Of a DNA stretch of 64,000 nucleotides, positions 26,880 to 36,112 are shown in pieces. Both the position numbers and the translations under genes were made by a program. How positions within the stretch are numbered: the stretch's first letter is position 1; the number at the start of each line of letters is the position of its first letter. The stretch is from Blautia massiliensis (ex Durand et al. 2017). Its GTDB lineage: Bacteria; Bacillota; Clostridia; Lachnospirales; Lachnospiraceae. Under the pieces are notes generated by a model. It had not been told where the DNA came from and ran no database searches. It worked only from the letters and a program-made list of their open reading frames with translations. The DNA is taken from contig NZ_LN913006.1 in assembly GCF_001487165.1 (NCBI RefSeq), positions 2,696,657 through 2,760,656 on the forward strand. The letters are read 5' to 3'.

Positions 26880-27995
26880 TTATCTGGCCTGATTCTGGTT
26901 GATGTTTACAGGAAGGATCAGGTAAGTATAGTTCTCCTCATCGTCACGGATAAAGCATGGTGCCTTCGGATTTACAAGATAGATCGTCACGGTTTCATCA
27001 TCAATAACACGAAGCGCATCGATCAGGAATTTCGGGTTGAAGCCGATCATGATATCCTTACCCTCTTTTTCAATATCGATTTCTTCATTCATGGAACCCA
27101 TTGCAGAATCAATGCGCAGCTCCATATCATCGTCTGTGATGTTGATGATGATCGGTTTTTTATCAACCTCACGTACCAGAAGTGTGGCACGGTCGATACA
27201 ATCCAGGAACTCTTTTTTGTTGATCTTCAGTTTTGTCTCATAATCACTGGAAAGCATCTGGTCAATTCTGAAATATTCTCCCTCGATCAGTCTGGAAACT
27301 ACCATAGTCTGATCAAATTCAAATAAAATATGGTTTTTTGTAAAGTAAATGCTGACCTGATCATCCACTTCTCCGGAAAGAATCTTGCTGACCTCGCTTA
27401 AAGTTTTGCCCGGAACTACCACCTTACGGTCAGAATAATCTTTCTTAAGGGACATTTTGCGGATAGAGATACGATGTCCGTCCAGAGAAACTACCTTCAG
27501 ACAGTTATTTTTGATCTCAAAAAGTTCACCGGTCATAAGCTTATTGTTTTCATTTATAGCAATCGAAAAAATAGTCTGGCGGATCATTTCTTTCAGTGTG
27601 TACTGAGAGATCGTCAGCGGTTCATCCTTTTCGATCATCGGTAAATAAGCAAAATCTTCTCCTGATTTTCCAGGGATATTGAATTTTGCTTTTTCACAGG
27701 TAATGGTTGCTGCATATTTATCATCGGTCTTAATGGTAACATCATTATCCGGAAGTCGTCTGATGATTTCATAGAAGATTTTTGCATCAAGAGCAACTTT
27801 ACCTTTTTCTTCAATAGTACCCTCAACGATGGTTTCAATTCCCAGCTCCATATCGTTGGTGGTAAATTTGATCTGGTTTGTGGTTGCATCCATGAGAATA
27901 CATTCCAGGATTGGCATTGTGGTTTTTGATGGAACTGCTTTGAGTGCGATACTTACACTTTTTAACAGACTTGATTTGGAGCAGATGATTTTCAT
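26880..27995 (-). CDS. dnaN: DNA polymerase III beta subunit (sliding clamp)
   Basis: 371 residues from the ATG at 27995, whose MKIICSKSSLLKSVSIALKAV is the standard clamp N-terminus; the frame extends upstream to 28166 without family support. The three clamp domains are complete, ending with MIGFNPKFLIDALRVIDDE and LVNPKAPCFIRDDEENYTYLILPVNI. It forms the ring that tethers the polymerase to DNA. A DnaA box (TTATACACA) lies just upstream of the start. Confidence 0.97.
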   Translation of the reverse strand: MKIICSKSSLLKSVSIALKAVPSKTTMPILECILMDATTNQIKFTTNDMELGIETIVEGTIEEKGKVALDAKIFYEIIRRLPDNDVTIKTDDKYAATITCEKAKFNIPGKSGEDFAYLPMIEKDEPLTISQYTLKEMIRQTIFSIAINENNKLMTGELFEIKNNCLKVVSLDGHRISIRKMSLKKDYSDRKVVVPGKTLSEVSKILSGEVDDQVSIYFTKNHILFEFDQTMVVSRLIEGEYFRIDQMLSSDYETKLKINKKEFLDCIDRATLLVREVDKKPIIINITDDDMELRIDSAMGSMNEEIDIEKEGKDIMIGFNPKFLIDALRVIDDETVTIYLVNPKAPCFIRDDEENYTYLILPVNINQNQAR

Positions 27996-28272
27996 AGTGT
28001 GTATAACTCCCTTTCTGAACAATTTGTGGTTTTTATAAATATATTTATAGAAAAAATCCGCAGTAACCGCCGTAGGGGGCCAGATTTTGTGAAAAACTCC
28101 CGCAGGCCTGATGTTTTCAGGGGTTTTCCGTTGGGATAACTTTGTGTAAAAGTGGTATTTTCGCATGTGAATAACCCGGGGATAAAATTACCGCCGCGTT
28201 TTGGCAAAAAAGTTGTACACATCTCTCCACATACAATCAACACGTTATACACCAGTAATGTGGAAAACTTCC
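27996..28272. promoter_or_regulatory. dnaA-dnaN spacer with DnaA boxes
   Basis: 277 bases with no gene. TGTGTATAA at 27998-28006 and TGTGAATAA at 28166-28174 fit the DnaA box TTATNCACA read on the minus strand; TTATACACC near 28245 is one mismatch away. The boxes suggest DnaA control of dnaN or auxiliary initiator binding. Confidence 0.7.
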
Positions 28273-29640
28273 CTAACCTTGTGGATTAATCTTCTTTTTC
28301 AATATATCAATGGTATTTTTTAAGTTATCGTCGTTCTGCAATTCGTTTTCGATCTTTTCGATACCGTGCATAACGGTGGTATGGTCACGGTTTCCGAGCG
28401 CTTTTCCGATATTTTTCAAAGGTGTGGATATGATCTCACGGCAGAGATACATGGAAACCTGGCGGGGCATGACGATCTTGGAGTTTCGTTTGTTTCCGCT
28501 TAAGTCCGCAGGTGTGACTCCGTAATGCTCTGCAACAACGGAGATGATGTATTCCGGTGTGATCACTTTTTTCTCATCCGGAGAAATAATATCCTTCAGT
28601 GCCTGCTCTGCCAGCTCCAGAGTTACTTCCTTTTTCTCAAGCTTGGCTCCAGCCATGACCTTGTTGAAGGCACCTTCCAGCTCACGGATATTGGATTTGA
28701 TATTGGTAGCGATATATTTGATAACATCTTCACTGATGTTGTAGCCGTTCATTTCTTCATTTTTATGAAGAATCGCCATTCGGGTTTCGTAATCAGGCAG
28801 CGTGATATCTGCGATCAGACCCCACTCGAACCGGGAACGGAAGCGCTCTTCCAGGATTTCCATATCCTTCGGTGGTTTATCAGAGGATATGATGATCTGC
28901 TTTTTGGCACTGTGAAGACTGTTAAATGTATGGAAAAATTCCTCCTGTGTGGATTCTTTTCCTATAATAAACTGAATATCATCGACAAGAAGAACGTCGA
29001 TATTTCTGTATTTTTCACGGAATTTGCTCATTGCCGTGTTATTTCCGTTTCGGATGGTTTCGATCAGCTCGTTGGTAAATTCCTCACTGGTTACATACAA
29101 AACACGGCTGTTTTCGTCGTGTTCCAGAATGAAATGAGCGATGGAATGCATAAGATGCGTCTTACCAAGACCGGCTCCGCCATAGATAAACAGTGGATTG
29201 TAGGTATCTCCCGGTGATTCGGCAACTGCAAGAGCTGCGGCCTGGGCGAATTTGTTATTACTTCCTACAACGAAGGTGTCGAAGGTGTATTTTGGATTTA
29301 AATGCGCCTCTTCGTAACGTGTATCCTGAACCTGTTTATCATAAGAAGTGTTTTTTTCTGTTTTTTTGGGGAGATCTTTTTCCAGAACGAAGCGAACCTC
29401 GCATTCTTCCATGCCCGTCAGTACACAGATAGTAACCTGGAGGGGTATTTTGTAGCGTTTACTGATGTAATTGACTCCGATCGCTGCCTGTTCAGAGGGA
29501 ACAACCACTGTTATCAGCTTTCCGTCAACCTCATAAACTTTCAGCGGCTTGAGCCAGGTATTAAAAGGGACATCAGTCACCTCATATTCAGATTTGACAG
29601 TTTGCAGGATCTCCTCCCATTTTTCAATAACAGCGTCCAT
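28273..29640 (-). CDS. dnaA: Chromosomal replication initiator protein DnaA
   Basis: 455 residues, normal length. Binds DnaA boxes and melts the origin. Domain I at 1-85; AAA+ core from about 115 with Walker A GGAGLGKT (154-161) and Walker B VLLVDDIQFI; C-terminal DNA-binding domain IV with GNRDHTTVMHGIEKIE. The ribosome site GGGAGG is six bases upstream, and a TATAAT (29663-29658, minus) lies close before it. The leftmost of the divergent pair at the origin. Confidence 0.98.
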   Translation of the reverse strand: MDAVIEKWEEILQTVKSEYEVTDVPFNTWLKPLKVYEVDGKLITVVVPSEQAAIGVNYISKRYKIPLQVTICVLTGMEECEVRFVLEKDLPKKTEKNTSYDKQVQDTRYEEAHLNPKYTFDTFVVGSNNKFAQAAALAVAESPGDTYNPLFIYGGAGLGKTHLMHSIAHFILEHDENSRVLYVTSEEFTNELIETIRNGNNTAMSKFREKYRNIDVLLVDDIQFIIGKESTQEEFFHTFNSLHSAKKQIIISSDKPPKDMEILEERFRSRFEWGLIADITLPDYETRMAILHKNEEMNGYNISEDVIKYIATNIKSNIRELEGAFNKVMAGAKLEKKEVTLELAEQALKDIISPDEKKVITPEYIISVVAEHYGVTPADLSGNKRNSKIVMPRQVSMYLCREIISTPLKNIGKALGNRDHTTVMHGIEKIENELQNDDNLKNTIDILKKKINPQG

Positions 29641-30110
29641 TTTTTCCTCCCATGAGTATTATAATAACCCCAGTCTGCGACTGGAGATAGATATCCTTTT
29701 ATATATTACAATGAAAATGGGGTTTTCGCAATGGAAAATCCTTGAGATTTTGGGGAAAAGAATGTGGATAATGTGGGGAAATTACTGTGGATTAGGGTGG
29801 ATTATTGTGGATAAGAGTCCTGGAGGTTTCCATAAGTCGAGAATTGGTGGAAAATGTGGAAGAATTATGTGTATAAAAAAATCCACCTTAAAAATACCGC
29901 AAATAAAGGATTTTTTTGAAAACGATGTGAACAAACCCTCCGAAAAAGTGGATAGATTTCCGGTCAATCCACAAGTTATCCACAAGTTATCCACAAAATG
30001 TGGATAATGTTACGTAAACCATAAGCGCTTTCCACATAAGAGAAAAAAATAAATACCGTAAGGTGGGGGTATTTTACAGAACCCTTGATTTTATCGGGTT
30101 TTTTGCAATT
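29641..30110. other. oriC: Chromosomal replication origin (oriC) region
   Basis: Non-coding DNA between dnaA and rpmH. Consensus DnaA boxes: TGTGGATAA at 29763-29771, 29806-29814 and 29999-30007; TGTGTATAA at 29868-29876; TTATCCACA at 29976-29984 and 29987-29995; a near box TGTGGATTA at 29786-29794. Two AT-rich stretches, 29,695-29,720 and 29,870-29,925, could serve as unwinding elements. Gene direction switches from minus to plus here, as expected at a bidirectional origin. Confidence 0.93.
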
Positions 30111-30115
30111 TTTAC

Positions 30116-30144
30116 TTGACGAAAAGGAGGTTTATTTATATAAT
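30116..30144 (+). promoter_or_regulatory. rpmH-rnpA promoter
   Basis: TTGACG (30116-30121), a 17-base spacer and TATAAT (30139-30144). Transcription should start near 30151, about 60 bases before rpmH. Confidence 0.85.
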
Positions 30145-30212
30145 TGAAACGATGTTCTGAATGATAAGTTATTTCATAACAATTAAAAATAGATAAAGGA
30201 GGTGCTTTACCT

Positions 30213-30347
30213 ATGAAGATGACATTTCAGCCAAAAAAGAGATCCAGAGCTAAAGTTCACGGCTTCAGAGCTCGCATGAGCACAAAGGGCGGACGTAAAG
30301 TATTAGCTGCAAGAAGATTAAAAGGAAGAAAACAGTTATCAGCATAA
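30213..30347 (+). CDS. rpmH: 50S ribosomal protein L34
   Basis: 44 residues: [40 protein letters not shown] and a QLSA end; very basic and full length for L34. AAAGGAGG lies ten bases upstream of the ATG. Part of the large ribosomal subunit. First gene right of the origin, with a strong promoter directly upstream and rnpA 82 bases downstream. Confidence 0.98.
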   Translation: MKMTFQPKKRSRAKVHGFRARMSTKGGRKVLAARRLKGRKQLSA

Positions 30348-30429
30348 GCTGCAAGACCGCATTTATGTGGTCTTTTCTTCTATCCGGAGAAATATCCGCG
30401 CAGGCGGAATTTAATTAAGGAGGATTCGT

Positions 30430-30792
30430 TTGATCAGATCAGAGTCCTTAAAGAAAAATCAAGATTTTAAAGTTGTATATCAGAACGGAACATCGTACGC
30501 AAATCGGCTTCTGGTGATGTACGTGCTGAAGAATCAGCACATGAAGAATCGTCTGGGAATATCAGTAAGCAAAAAAGTAGGGAACAGTGTGGTTCGCCAC
30601 AGACTCACCAGATTGATCAGAGAAAGCTATCGTCTCAACGAAACAGATTTTGACAGTAACCTTGATATTGTAGTAGTAGTGAGAGCCGCAGCCAAGGGCA
30701 AGAGCTTTCACGAGATTGAGAGTGCTTTTCTGCATCTTGCAAGAAAGCATCATATAACAGGGAATGAACATGATAAAGAAATTTCTGATTAA
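30430..30792 (+). CDS. rnpA: Ribonuclease P protein component
   Basis: 120 residues from a TTG start at 30430, preceded by AAGGAGG with good spacing; an ATG start in the same frame would delete the conserved N-terminus. Protein cofactor of RNase P, which trims the 5' leader of tRNA precursors. The family motif [27 protein letters not shown] is present. The 3' end overlaps yidD. Confidence 0.96.
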   Translation: MIRSESLKKNQDFKVVYQNGTSYANRLLVMYVLKNQHMKNRLGISVSKKVGNSVVRHRLTRLIRESYRLNETDFDSNLDIVVVVRAAAKGKSFHEIESAFLHLARKHHITGNEHDKEISD

Positions 30793-30982
30793 GATGATAA
30801 GGCTCTATCAAAAATATATATCGCCGATGAAGAGAACGAAATGTCCTTATATTCCCACATGTTCTCAATATGGTTTGGAAGCAATCGAAAAATATGGCGC
30901 ATTTAAGGGCAGTCTTCTTGCGGTATGGAGGATATTGCGATGCAATCCTTTTTCCCACGGAGGCTATGACCCTGTGCCATGA
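30770..30982 (+). CDS. yidD: Membrane protein insertion efficiency factor YidD
   Basis: 70 residues from the ATG at 30770, chosen because CAGGGA lies seven bases upstream; an ATG at 30764 is too close to that site. Contains the Cys-rich family motif [19 protein letters not shown] and [14 protein letters not shown]. Works near YidC at the membrane. Overlaps the end of rnpA by 23 bases, suggesting translational coupling. Confidence 0.93.
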   Translation: MIKKFLIKMIRLYQKYISPMKRTKCPYIPTCSQYGLEAIEKYGAFKGSLLAVWRILRCNPFSHGGYDPVP

Positions 30983-31116
30983 ATTATTTTGTGACTGTTC
31001 AGCCTTTTCCCGGGCAGAGCAGTTATCGGAATTTGTAACTGTTCAGTACCTCCGCAGTTAGTGGACGAAAGAATAGTTACCGGACTTTTACAATTGAATA
31101 AGAAGTCTAGGAGGAA

Positions 31117-32439
31117 ATGAATTTGGAACTGTTTTTAGCAACAAAAACCGGAACTCCTATTATCGGACAGATCGCGTCTGTGATGGGATGGATCATGGAT
31201 GGCATATATAAGATGCTTGACGGCCTGTTCGGAATCCAGAACATTGGTCTTTGTATCATTATCTTCAGTATTCTTATCTTTGCCTTTATGACACCGCTGC
31301 AGATCAAGCAGCAGAAATTCTCCAAGTTAAGCGCGATCATGCAGCCTGAGATCCAGAAGATCCAGAAGAAATATCAGGGTAAAAAGGATCAGGCTTCCAT
31401 GATGAAAATGAACGAAGAAACCCAGGCTGTTTATCAGAAATATGGTGTTTCTCCAACCGGTAGCTGTGTACAGTTAGCCATTCAGATGCCTATTCTGTTT
31501 GCTCTGTATCAGGTTATCTACCGGATTCCTGCTTACGTTGGAAGTGTAAAGAACATTTTTACTGGTGTAGTTGACAACCTGCTAGCTGTAAACGGATACA
31601 CAGATATCCTGCAGCAGTTTATCACAGACCATTCCATGACACGAGTGCGTCTCGTTATGGACAGTGCCGGAAATGCTACAAGTAACTCGATTGTTGATTT
31701 TCTGTATGCACTTTCTCCTTCCCAGTGGAAAGAGCTGGCACAGATGAATCAGTTTTCAGGATTTTCTGATGCGATCACAAAAGCATCCGGCAATATTTCC
31801 AAGATGCAGGGCTTCTGTGGACTGAATATCGCAGACCAGCCGCTGTACTATATCATGGAATTCTTCAAAAATCATGGTTCTCTGTTACTTGCGATCGTAG
31901 CACTTCTGATCCCGGTTCTTGCATGGGCAACTCAGATGCTGAACCTGAAGCTTATGCCACAGGCTGCAACACAGCCGGCAGACGGAAATGATCAGGCCAG
32001 CGCAATGGCAAACTCCATGAAAACCATGAACATGGTCATGCCTCTGATGTCTGCATTCTTCTGTTTCACATTCCCGGTTGGTCTTGGTATCTACTGGATC
32101 GCCAGTGCTGTCGTTCGAAGTGCCCAGCAGTTTGCGATCAATCGTCATCTTGATAAGATGAACATTGATGATTTGGTTAATGAGAATATGAAGAAGATCG
32201 AAGCGAAGCGTGCGAAGGAAGGACTTCCGCCGCAGAAGATCACCAATCAGGCTCATCAGTCCGCCAAGAATATCAATAAACCTGTGATCAATAAGGGCAA
32301 CAGCGGAAACAATGGTGCTTCAGACAGAGCACAGAAGGTTGATACTGCTTATGAGAAGGCAAGAAGTGCAAAACCGGGCAGCATCACAGCTAAAGCAAAT
32401 CTCGTAAGAGACTTTGATGAGAGAAATAAGAAGAAATAA
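31117..32439 (+). CDS. yidC: Membrane protein insertase YidC/Oxa1 family
   Basis: 440 residues from the ATG at 31117; a TTG at 31123 is better spaced from AGGAGG (eight versus two bases) and may be the real start. Hydrophobic segments near residues 15-50, 105-125, 230-270 and 310-345 fit the five-span core, and the basic C-terminal tail (from about 355) fits ribosome binding. Inserts proteins into the membrane with or without Sec. No lipobox was seen, unlike many Firmicute YidC proteins. Followed by jag, the conserved partner. Confidence 0.95.
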   Translation: MNLELFLATKTGTPIIGQIASVMGWIMDGIYKMLDGLFGIQNIGLCIIIFSILIFAFMTPLQIKQQKFSKLSAIMQPEIQKIQKKYQGKKDQASMMKMNEETQAVYQKYGVSPTGSCVQLAIQMPILFALYQVIYRIPAYVGSVKNIFTGVVDNLLAVNGYTDILQQFITDHSMTRVRLVMDSAGNATSNSIVDFLYALSPSQWKELAQMNQFSGFSDAITKASGNISKMQGFCGLNIADQPLYYIMEFFKNHGSLLLAIVALLIPVLAWATQMLNLKLMPQAATQPADGNDQASAMANSMKTMNMVMPLMSAFFCFTFPVGLGIYWIASAVVRSAQQFAINRHLDKMNIDDLVNENMKKIEAKRAKEGLPPQKITNQAHQSAKNINKPVINKGNSGNNGASDRAQKVDTAYEKARSAKPGSITAKANLVRDFDERNKKK

Positions 32440-32460
32440 TCAGGAACGGAGGGGTTCGTA

Positions 32461-33468
32461 ATGGAGGATTACATTCAGTTTTCAGCAAAAACAAAGAATG
32501 AAGCTATCACAAAAGCGTGTCTTGAGCTTGGAACTTCCAGTGACCAGCTTGATATTCAGGTTATCAGTGAAGGCAGCTCCGGATTCTTCGGAATCGGCAG
32601 CAAACCTGCCGTGATCAAAGTTCGCAGAATCGAGCCAGTTTCTGATATGCAGGAAATCGATGAACTGGTAGAGTCCGTGAAACTGGACGCTATCAAAGAA
32701 GAGAAGAAATTAGAAAAGCCTTTTACTCCGGATGTAAAGAAAGAATCTGCACCGAAAGCAGCTCCTGCAGAGGAGAAGAAGCCGGTGAAGAAAGAAGCTG
32801 TACAGGTGGAGAAGGCATCCGAAGAAGCACCTGCAAAGGCAGCAGCGCCAAAGGAAAGACCTGCAAGGGATTTCCAGGGCAAAGCAAAGCCTGCACGTGA
32901 GAAACAGCCAAGAGCTCAAAAGGAGCGTCAGCCGAAGGAAACACGTGAGAGAGCACCGAAGCAGGGCAGACCGATAGAGATCCTCAGCGATCCGGAGAAG
33001 ATCAGAGAGGTTGAGGAGAGAGCAGTCGTATTTCTTCGTGACGTATTCGGCTCCATGGATCTTGGAGAAGTGGAGATCACATCGAAATACAACACTGCAG
33101 ACGGTTCTCTGGATGTGGATTTTGAAGGTGAGGATATGGGTATCCTCATCGGAAAAAGAGGCCAGACACTGGATTCTCTTCAGTATCTGACAAGCCTTGT
33201 GGTAAACAAAGGCGAGTCTACCTACATTCGTGTAAAACTCGATACCGAGGACTACAGACACCGTCGTAAGGAAACTCTGGAGAACCTTGCAAGAGGAATC
33301 GCCTTCAAGGTAAAGAAAACCAGAAAACCGGTAGTTCTGGAACCGATGAATCCGTACGAAAGAAGGATCATCCATGCATCTCTGCAGGGCAACCGCTATG
33401 TAGAGACAGTCAGTGAGGGAGAAGAACCTTACAGACATGTAGTAGTAAAACTGAAACGCAATAATTGA
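32461..33468 (+). CDS. jag: Jag/KhpB family RNA-binding protein
   Basis: 335 residues. Jag-N domain at 1-55 (FSAKTKNEAITKACLELG, then SSGFFGIGSKPA); a Lys/Glu/Ala/Pro-rich linker 80-175; a KH domain with GKRG (ILIGKRGQTLDSLQYLTSLV) near 232; and an R3H domain at the end (RRKETLENLARGIAFKV, PYERRIIHASLQG). In related Firmicutes it acts with KhpA as an RNA chaperone affecting cell division. It lies 21 bases after yidC, in the same operon. Confidence 0.95.
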   Translation: MEDYIQFSAKTKNEAITKACLELGTSSDQLDIQVISEGSSGFFGIGSKPAVIKVRRIEPVSDMQEIDELVESVKLDAIKEEKKLEKPFTPDVKKESAPKAAPAEEKKPVKKEAVQVEKASEEAPAKAAAPKERPARDFQGKAKPAREKQPRAQKERQPKETRERAPKQGRPIEILSDPEKIREVEERAVVFLRDVFGSMDLGEVEITSKYNTADGSLDVDFEGEDMGILIGKRGQTLDSLQYLTSLVVNKGESTYIRVKLDTEDYRHRRKETLENLARGIAFKVKKTRKPVVLEPMNPYERRIIHASLQGNRYVETVSEGEEPYRHVVVKLKRNN

Positions 33469-33488
33469 TGATCCACCGGTAAAGCTAT

Positions 33489-33533
33489 AAGCCGTATCCC
33501 GGAGCGTAAGCTCCGTGGGTACGGCTTTTTTGT
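33489..33533 (+). terminator. Rho-independent terminator of the rpmH-jag operon
   Basis: GCCGTATCCCGGAGC-GTAA-GCTCCGTGGGTACGGC followed by TTTTTT, 25 bases after the jag stop. Confidence 0.93.
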
Positions 33534-33646
33534 ATGGAACTGAAAATTAAAAATTATCATTGCAATCTCCGCAACAATTCTTTATAATCATTGAAGAGCA
33601 AATAACAAAAAGATATTTCTGCAGCGGACATCCGGAATGCAGAGAT

Positions 33647-33810
33647 TAGAGCGTATTTGAAAAATCATTCCCGCAATCTGCACGCCCCACTTTGCGGTAT
33701 ATTTTGCCCGAATTCAGTTGCCGTAGCCCGCTACGGCGCCTTCATCCGGACAAAATCTCCCACAAATTGTGACGCACATCTTGCAGAAAGCCTTTTTCAA
33801 ACACGCTCTA
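33647..33810. repeat. 164-bp imperfect palindrome (MITE-like)
   Basis: Ends TAGAGCGTATTTGAAAAA and TTTTTCAAACACGCTCTA are inverted copies. Matching continues inward (CCGCAATCTGCACGCC versus GACGCACATCTTGCAG; TTTTGCCCGAATTCAG versus TTCATCCGGACAAAAT) to a core GCCGTAGCCCGCTACGGC. No ORF. Similar architecture, but different sequence, occurs at 52097-52263 and 52263-52419. Confidence 0.85.
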
Positions 33811-34022
33811 GCATTATAAATATGGAAACTGACAGAAGATGTTATTCTAGGTGAAAGCGTGAATAACACGTGTTTTTTGCGTGTAAAAAGCTTTTCCGGA
33901 GTAACATTTTTGCGTTTAACCGGATGCTTTTATCCGCTGGACCAGGATAAACGGTATGGCAGCGATCAGCTGCAGTGTGATATAGCGGATGCTTTTATCC
34001 GTTTGACAAAGGAGAGTGAAAA
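33811..34022 (+). promoter_or_regulatory. mnmE leader with two CGGATGCTTTTATCCG hairpins
   Basis: Two identical hairpins, CGGAT-GCTTTT-ATCCG, at 33921-33936 and 33986-34001, with GCAGC-GATCA-GCTGC between them. The second ends 21 bases before the mnmE ATG and directly ahead of its ribosome site AAAGGAG. The same hairpin closes each ~165-bp module at 51.4-55.1 kb. Confidence 0.6.
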
Positions 34023-35399
34023 ATGGAAGAGACAACGATTGCTGCGATTTCCACAGCCATGAGCGCATCGGGAATCGGGATCGTCAGGATCAGTGGCCCG
34101 GAGGCTTTTGAGATCGCATCCGGAGTATACCGTTCCAAGGGTGGAAAAAAATCTCTGAAAAACGTCCCAAGCCACACCATCCATTATGGATATATTTATG
34201 ATAACGAAGAAATGGTAGACGAAGTGCTGGTCATGGCCATGCGCGGACCACGGACATACACAGGAGAAGATACCATAGAAATCGACTGCCACGGCGGCGT
34301 TTTAGCCATGAAAAAGGTACTGGAAACTGTGTTGAAAAACGGAGCCATTATTGCCGAGCCGGGAGAATTTACCAAGCGTGCATTCCTCAATGGAAGGATC
34401 GATCTTTCACAGGCGGAGGCCGTTATGGACGTGATACAGTCCAAAAATGAGTACTCATTAAAGAATTCTGTAGGACAATTAAAAGGTTCGGTCCGAAAAA
34501 CTGTACAGCAGATCAGAGAAAAACTACTGTACCATATAGCGTACATTGAATCGGCATTAGACGATCCGGAGCACTATGATCTGACAGGATATTCGGAAGA
34601 ATTAGAGCAGATCGTAGCAGAAGAAAAAGAAAAAATACAGAACCTGTTAAAAACAGCCGGAGACGGAAAGATCATACAGGAAGGTATCCGTACCGTGATC
34701 CTGGGCAAGCCGAACGCAGGGAAATCTTCTCTGCTGAACCTGCTTCTGGGAGAGGACAGAGCCATCGTGACCGATATCGCAGGAACCACCAGAGACGTAC
34801 TGGAAGAGTATATCAACCTGCATGGGATCACATTAAAGATCGCTGACACAGCTGGAATCCGCCAGACAGAAGACATCGTAGAGAAAATCGGCGTATCCAA
34901 AGCCAAGGAAATGGCAGCAGACGCAGACCTGATCCTCTATGTCGTAGATTCCTCCGTACCGTTAGATGAAAATGACGAAGAAATCATAAAAATTTTGCAA
35001 GAGAAAAAGACAATTGTCCTCTACAGCAAGACAGACCTTGAATCTGCTATAGATATAGAGGATTTAAAGAGCAGAATAAACCAACCGGTGATCCCAATCT
35101 CCGCAAAAGAAGAAACCGGGATCACAGACCTGGAAGAAAAAATCCGGGAAATGTTCTTCAGTGGGGAGATTGACTTCAATGATGAAGTCTACATCACCAA
35201 TGAACGCCACAGACAGGAGCTTTTAAAAGCACAGGAAAGTCTTTCTCTGGTAGAAAATAGCATAGAAAGCGGAATGCCGGAGGATTTTTATTCCATAGAC
35301 CTGACAGATGCATACGAAAGTCTGGGACGGATTCTGGGAGAATCACTTGGGGAAGACCTTGTTAATGAGATATTTTCTAAATTTTGTATGGGGAAATAA
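34023..35399 (+). CDS. mnmE: tRNA modification GTPase MnmE
   Basis: 458 residues, normal length. With MnmG it installs the (carboxymethyl)aminomethyl group at uridine 34 of certain tRNAs. N-terminal formyl-THF-binding domain; G domain with P loop GKPNAGKSS, switch DIAGTTRD, and TDLE-type NKxD equivalent SKTDL; C-terminal FCMGK carries the conserved Cys. Separated from mnmG by 890 bases of repeats, whereas the two are usually close. Confidence 0.97.
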   Translation: MEETTIAAISTAMSASGIGIVRISGPEAFEIASGVYRSKGGKKSLKNVPSHTIHYGYIYDNEEMVDEVLVMAMRGPRTYTGEDTIEIDCHGGVLAMKKVLETVLKNGAIIAEPGEFTKRAFLNGRIDLSQAEAVMDVIQSKNEYSLKNSVGQLKGSVRKTVQQIREKLLYHIAYIESALDDPEHYDLTGYSEELEQIVAEEKEKIQNLLKTAGDGKIIQEGIRTVILGKPNAGKSSLLNLLLGEDRAIVTDIAGTTRDVLEEYINLHGITLKIADTAGIRQTEDIVEKIGVSKAKEMAADADLILYVVDSSVPLDENDEEIIKILQEKKTIVLYSKTDLESAIDIEDLKSRINQPVIPISAKEETGITDLEEKIREMFFSGEIDFNDEVYITNERHRQELLKAQESLSLVENSIESGMPEDFYSIDLTDAYESLGRILGESLGEDLVNEIFSKFCMGK

Positions 35400-35484
35400 T
35401 AACCGCATGGGCTGCGGAGGCCCCGGCCGAATGGCCGCATGGATTGCGGCTCCCTGCTGTATGCCACATGGACTGCGGAAGCCC

Positions 35485-35573
35485 GCAGAGGGTAGATCAC
35501 ATTGGAATGTGAGAAAACCGCAAAGGGGCACAAGGCCGCGCCCCTCTGCACACCCCTGGGCCTTTTTTATATA
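35485..35573 (+). ncRNA. Repeated structured element with terminator, copy A1
   Basis: GCAGAGGG pairs with CCCTCTGC; inside are TCACATT-GG-AATGTGA and the conserved GAAAACCGCAAAGGGG. AAGGCC can pair with GGCCTT in the following GGGCCTTTTTT, forming a terminator or pseudoknot. The first pairing encloses AAGGCC, so the two folds may interact. Starts 86 bases after mnmE. No known RNA family recognised. Confidence 0.6.
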
Positions 35574-35782
35574 GTGCAGCGATTGTGGAAAGCTGAAAGA
35601 TACTAACTTATGTCTGTATGCTTCTGTATCGGCAATTCGACACTGAGCCGAAATGTATCAAACGGAACTTTGTATATTTCTGTAGGATATATTGTTGCAT
35701 AATATAGATTGCGGAACTCCGGCTGTATATGCCGTATGGATTGCGGAATCTCGGCCGTATATGCCGCATAGGCTGCGGCCCC

Positions 35783-35870
35783 GCAGAGGGTAGATCACAT
35801 TGAAATGTGAGAAAACCGCAAAGGGGTACAAGGCCGCGCCCCTCTGCACACCCCTGGGCCTTTTTTATAT
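35783..35870 (+). ncRNA. Repeated structured element with terminator, copy A2
   Basis: Nearly identical to A1 (35485-35573), including TCACATT-GA-AATGTGA, GAAAACCGCAAAGGGG and GGGCCTTTTTT. It lies 298 bases downstream of A1. The ~100 bases after each T tract are also similar. Confidence 0.6.
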
Positions 35871-36112
35871 AGTGCGGCGATTGTGGAATGCTGAAAGATG
35901 CTAACTTGTACCTGTATGCTTCTGTACTGGCAATTCAACACTGAGCCGAAATATGGCAGACGGAAGCAGGAATAACCCCGCAGACGTGCATCGCACGTCG
36001 AGAACCTCATTACAGTTCCACTGCAACCCCCTCGGCACAACGTTTCACATCCAATACCGAAGCATACAGACAAAAGTCAGCACCGTATCACACACCACAA
36101 CCCAAGAACTCC

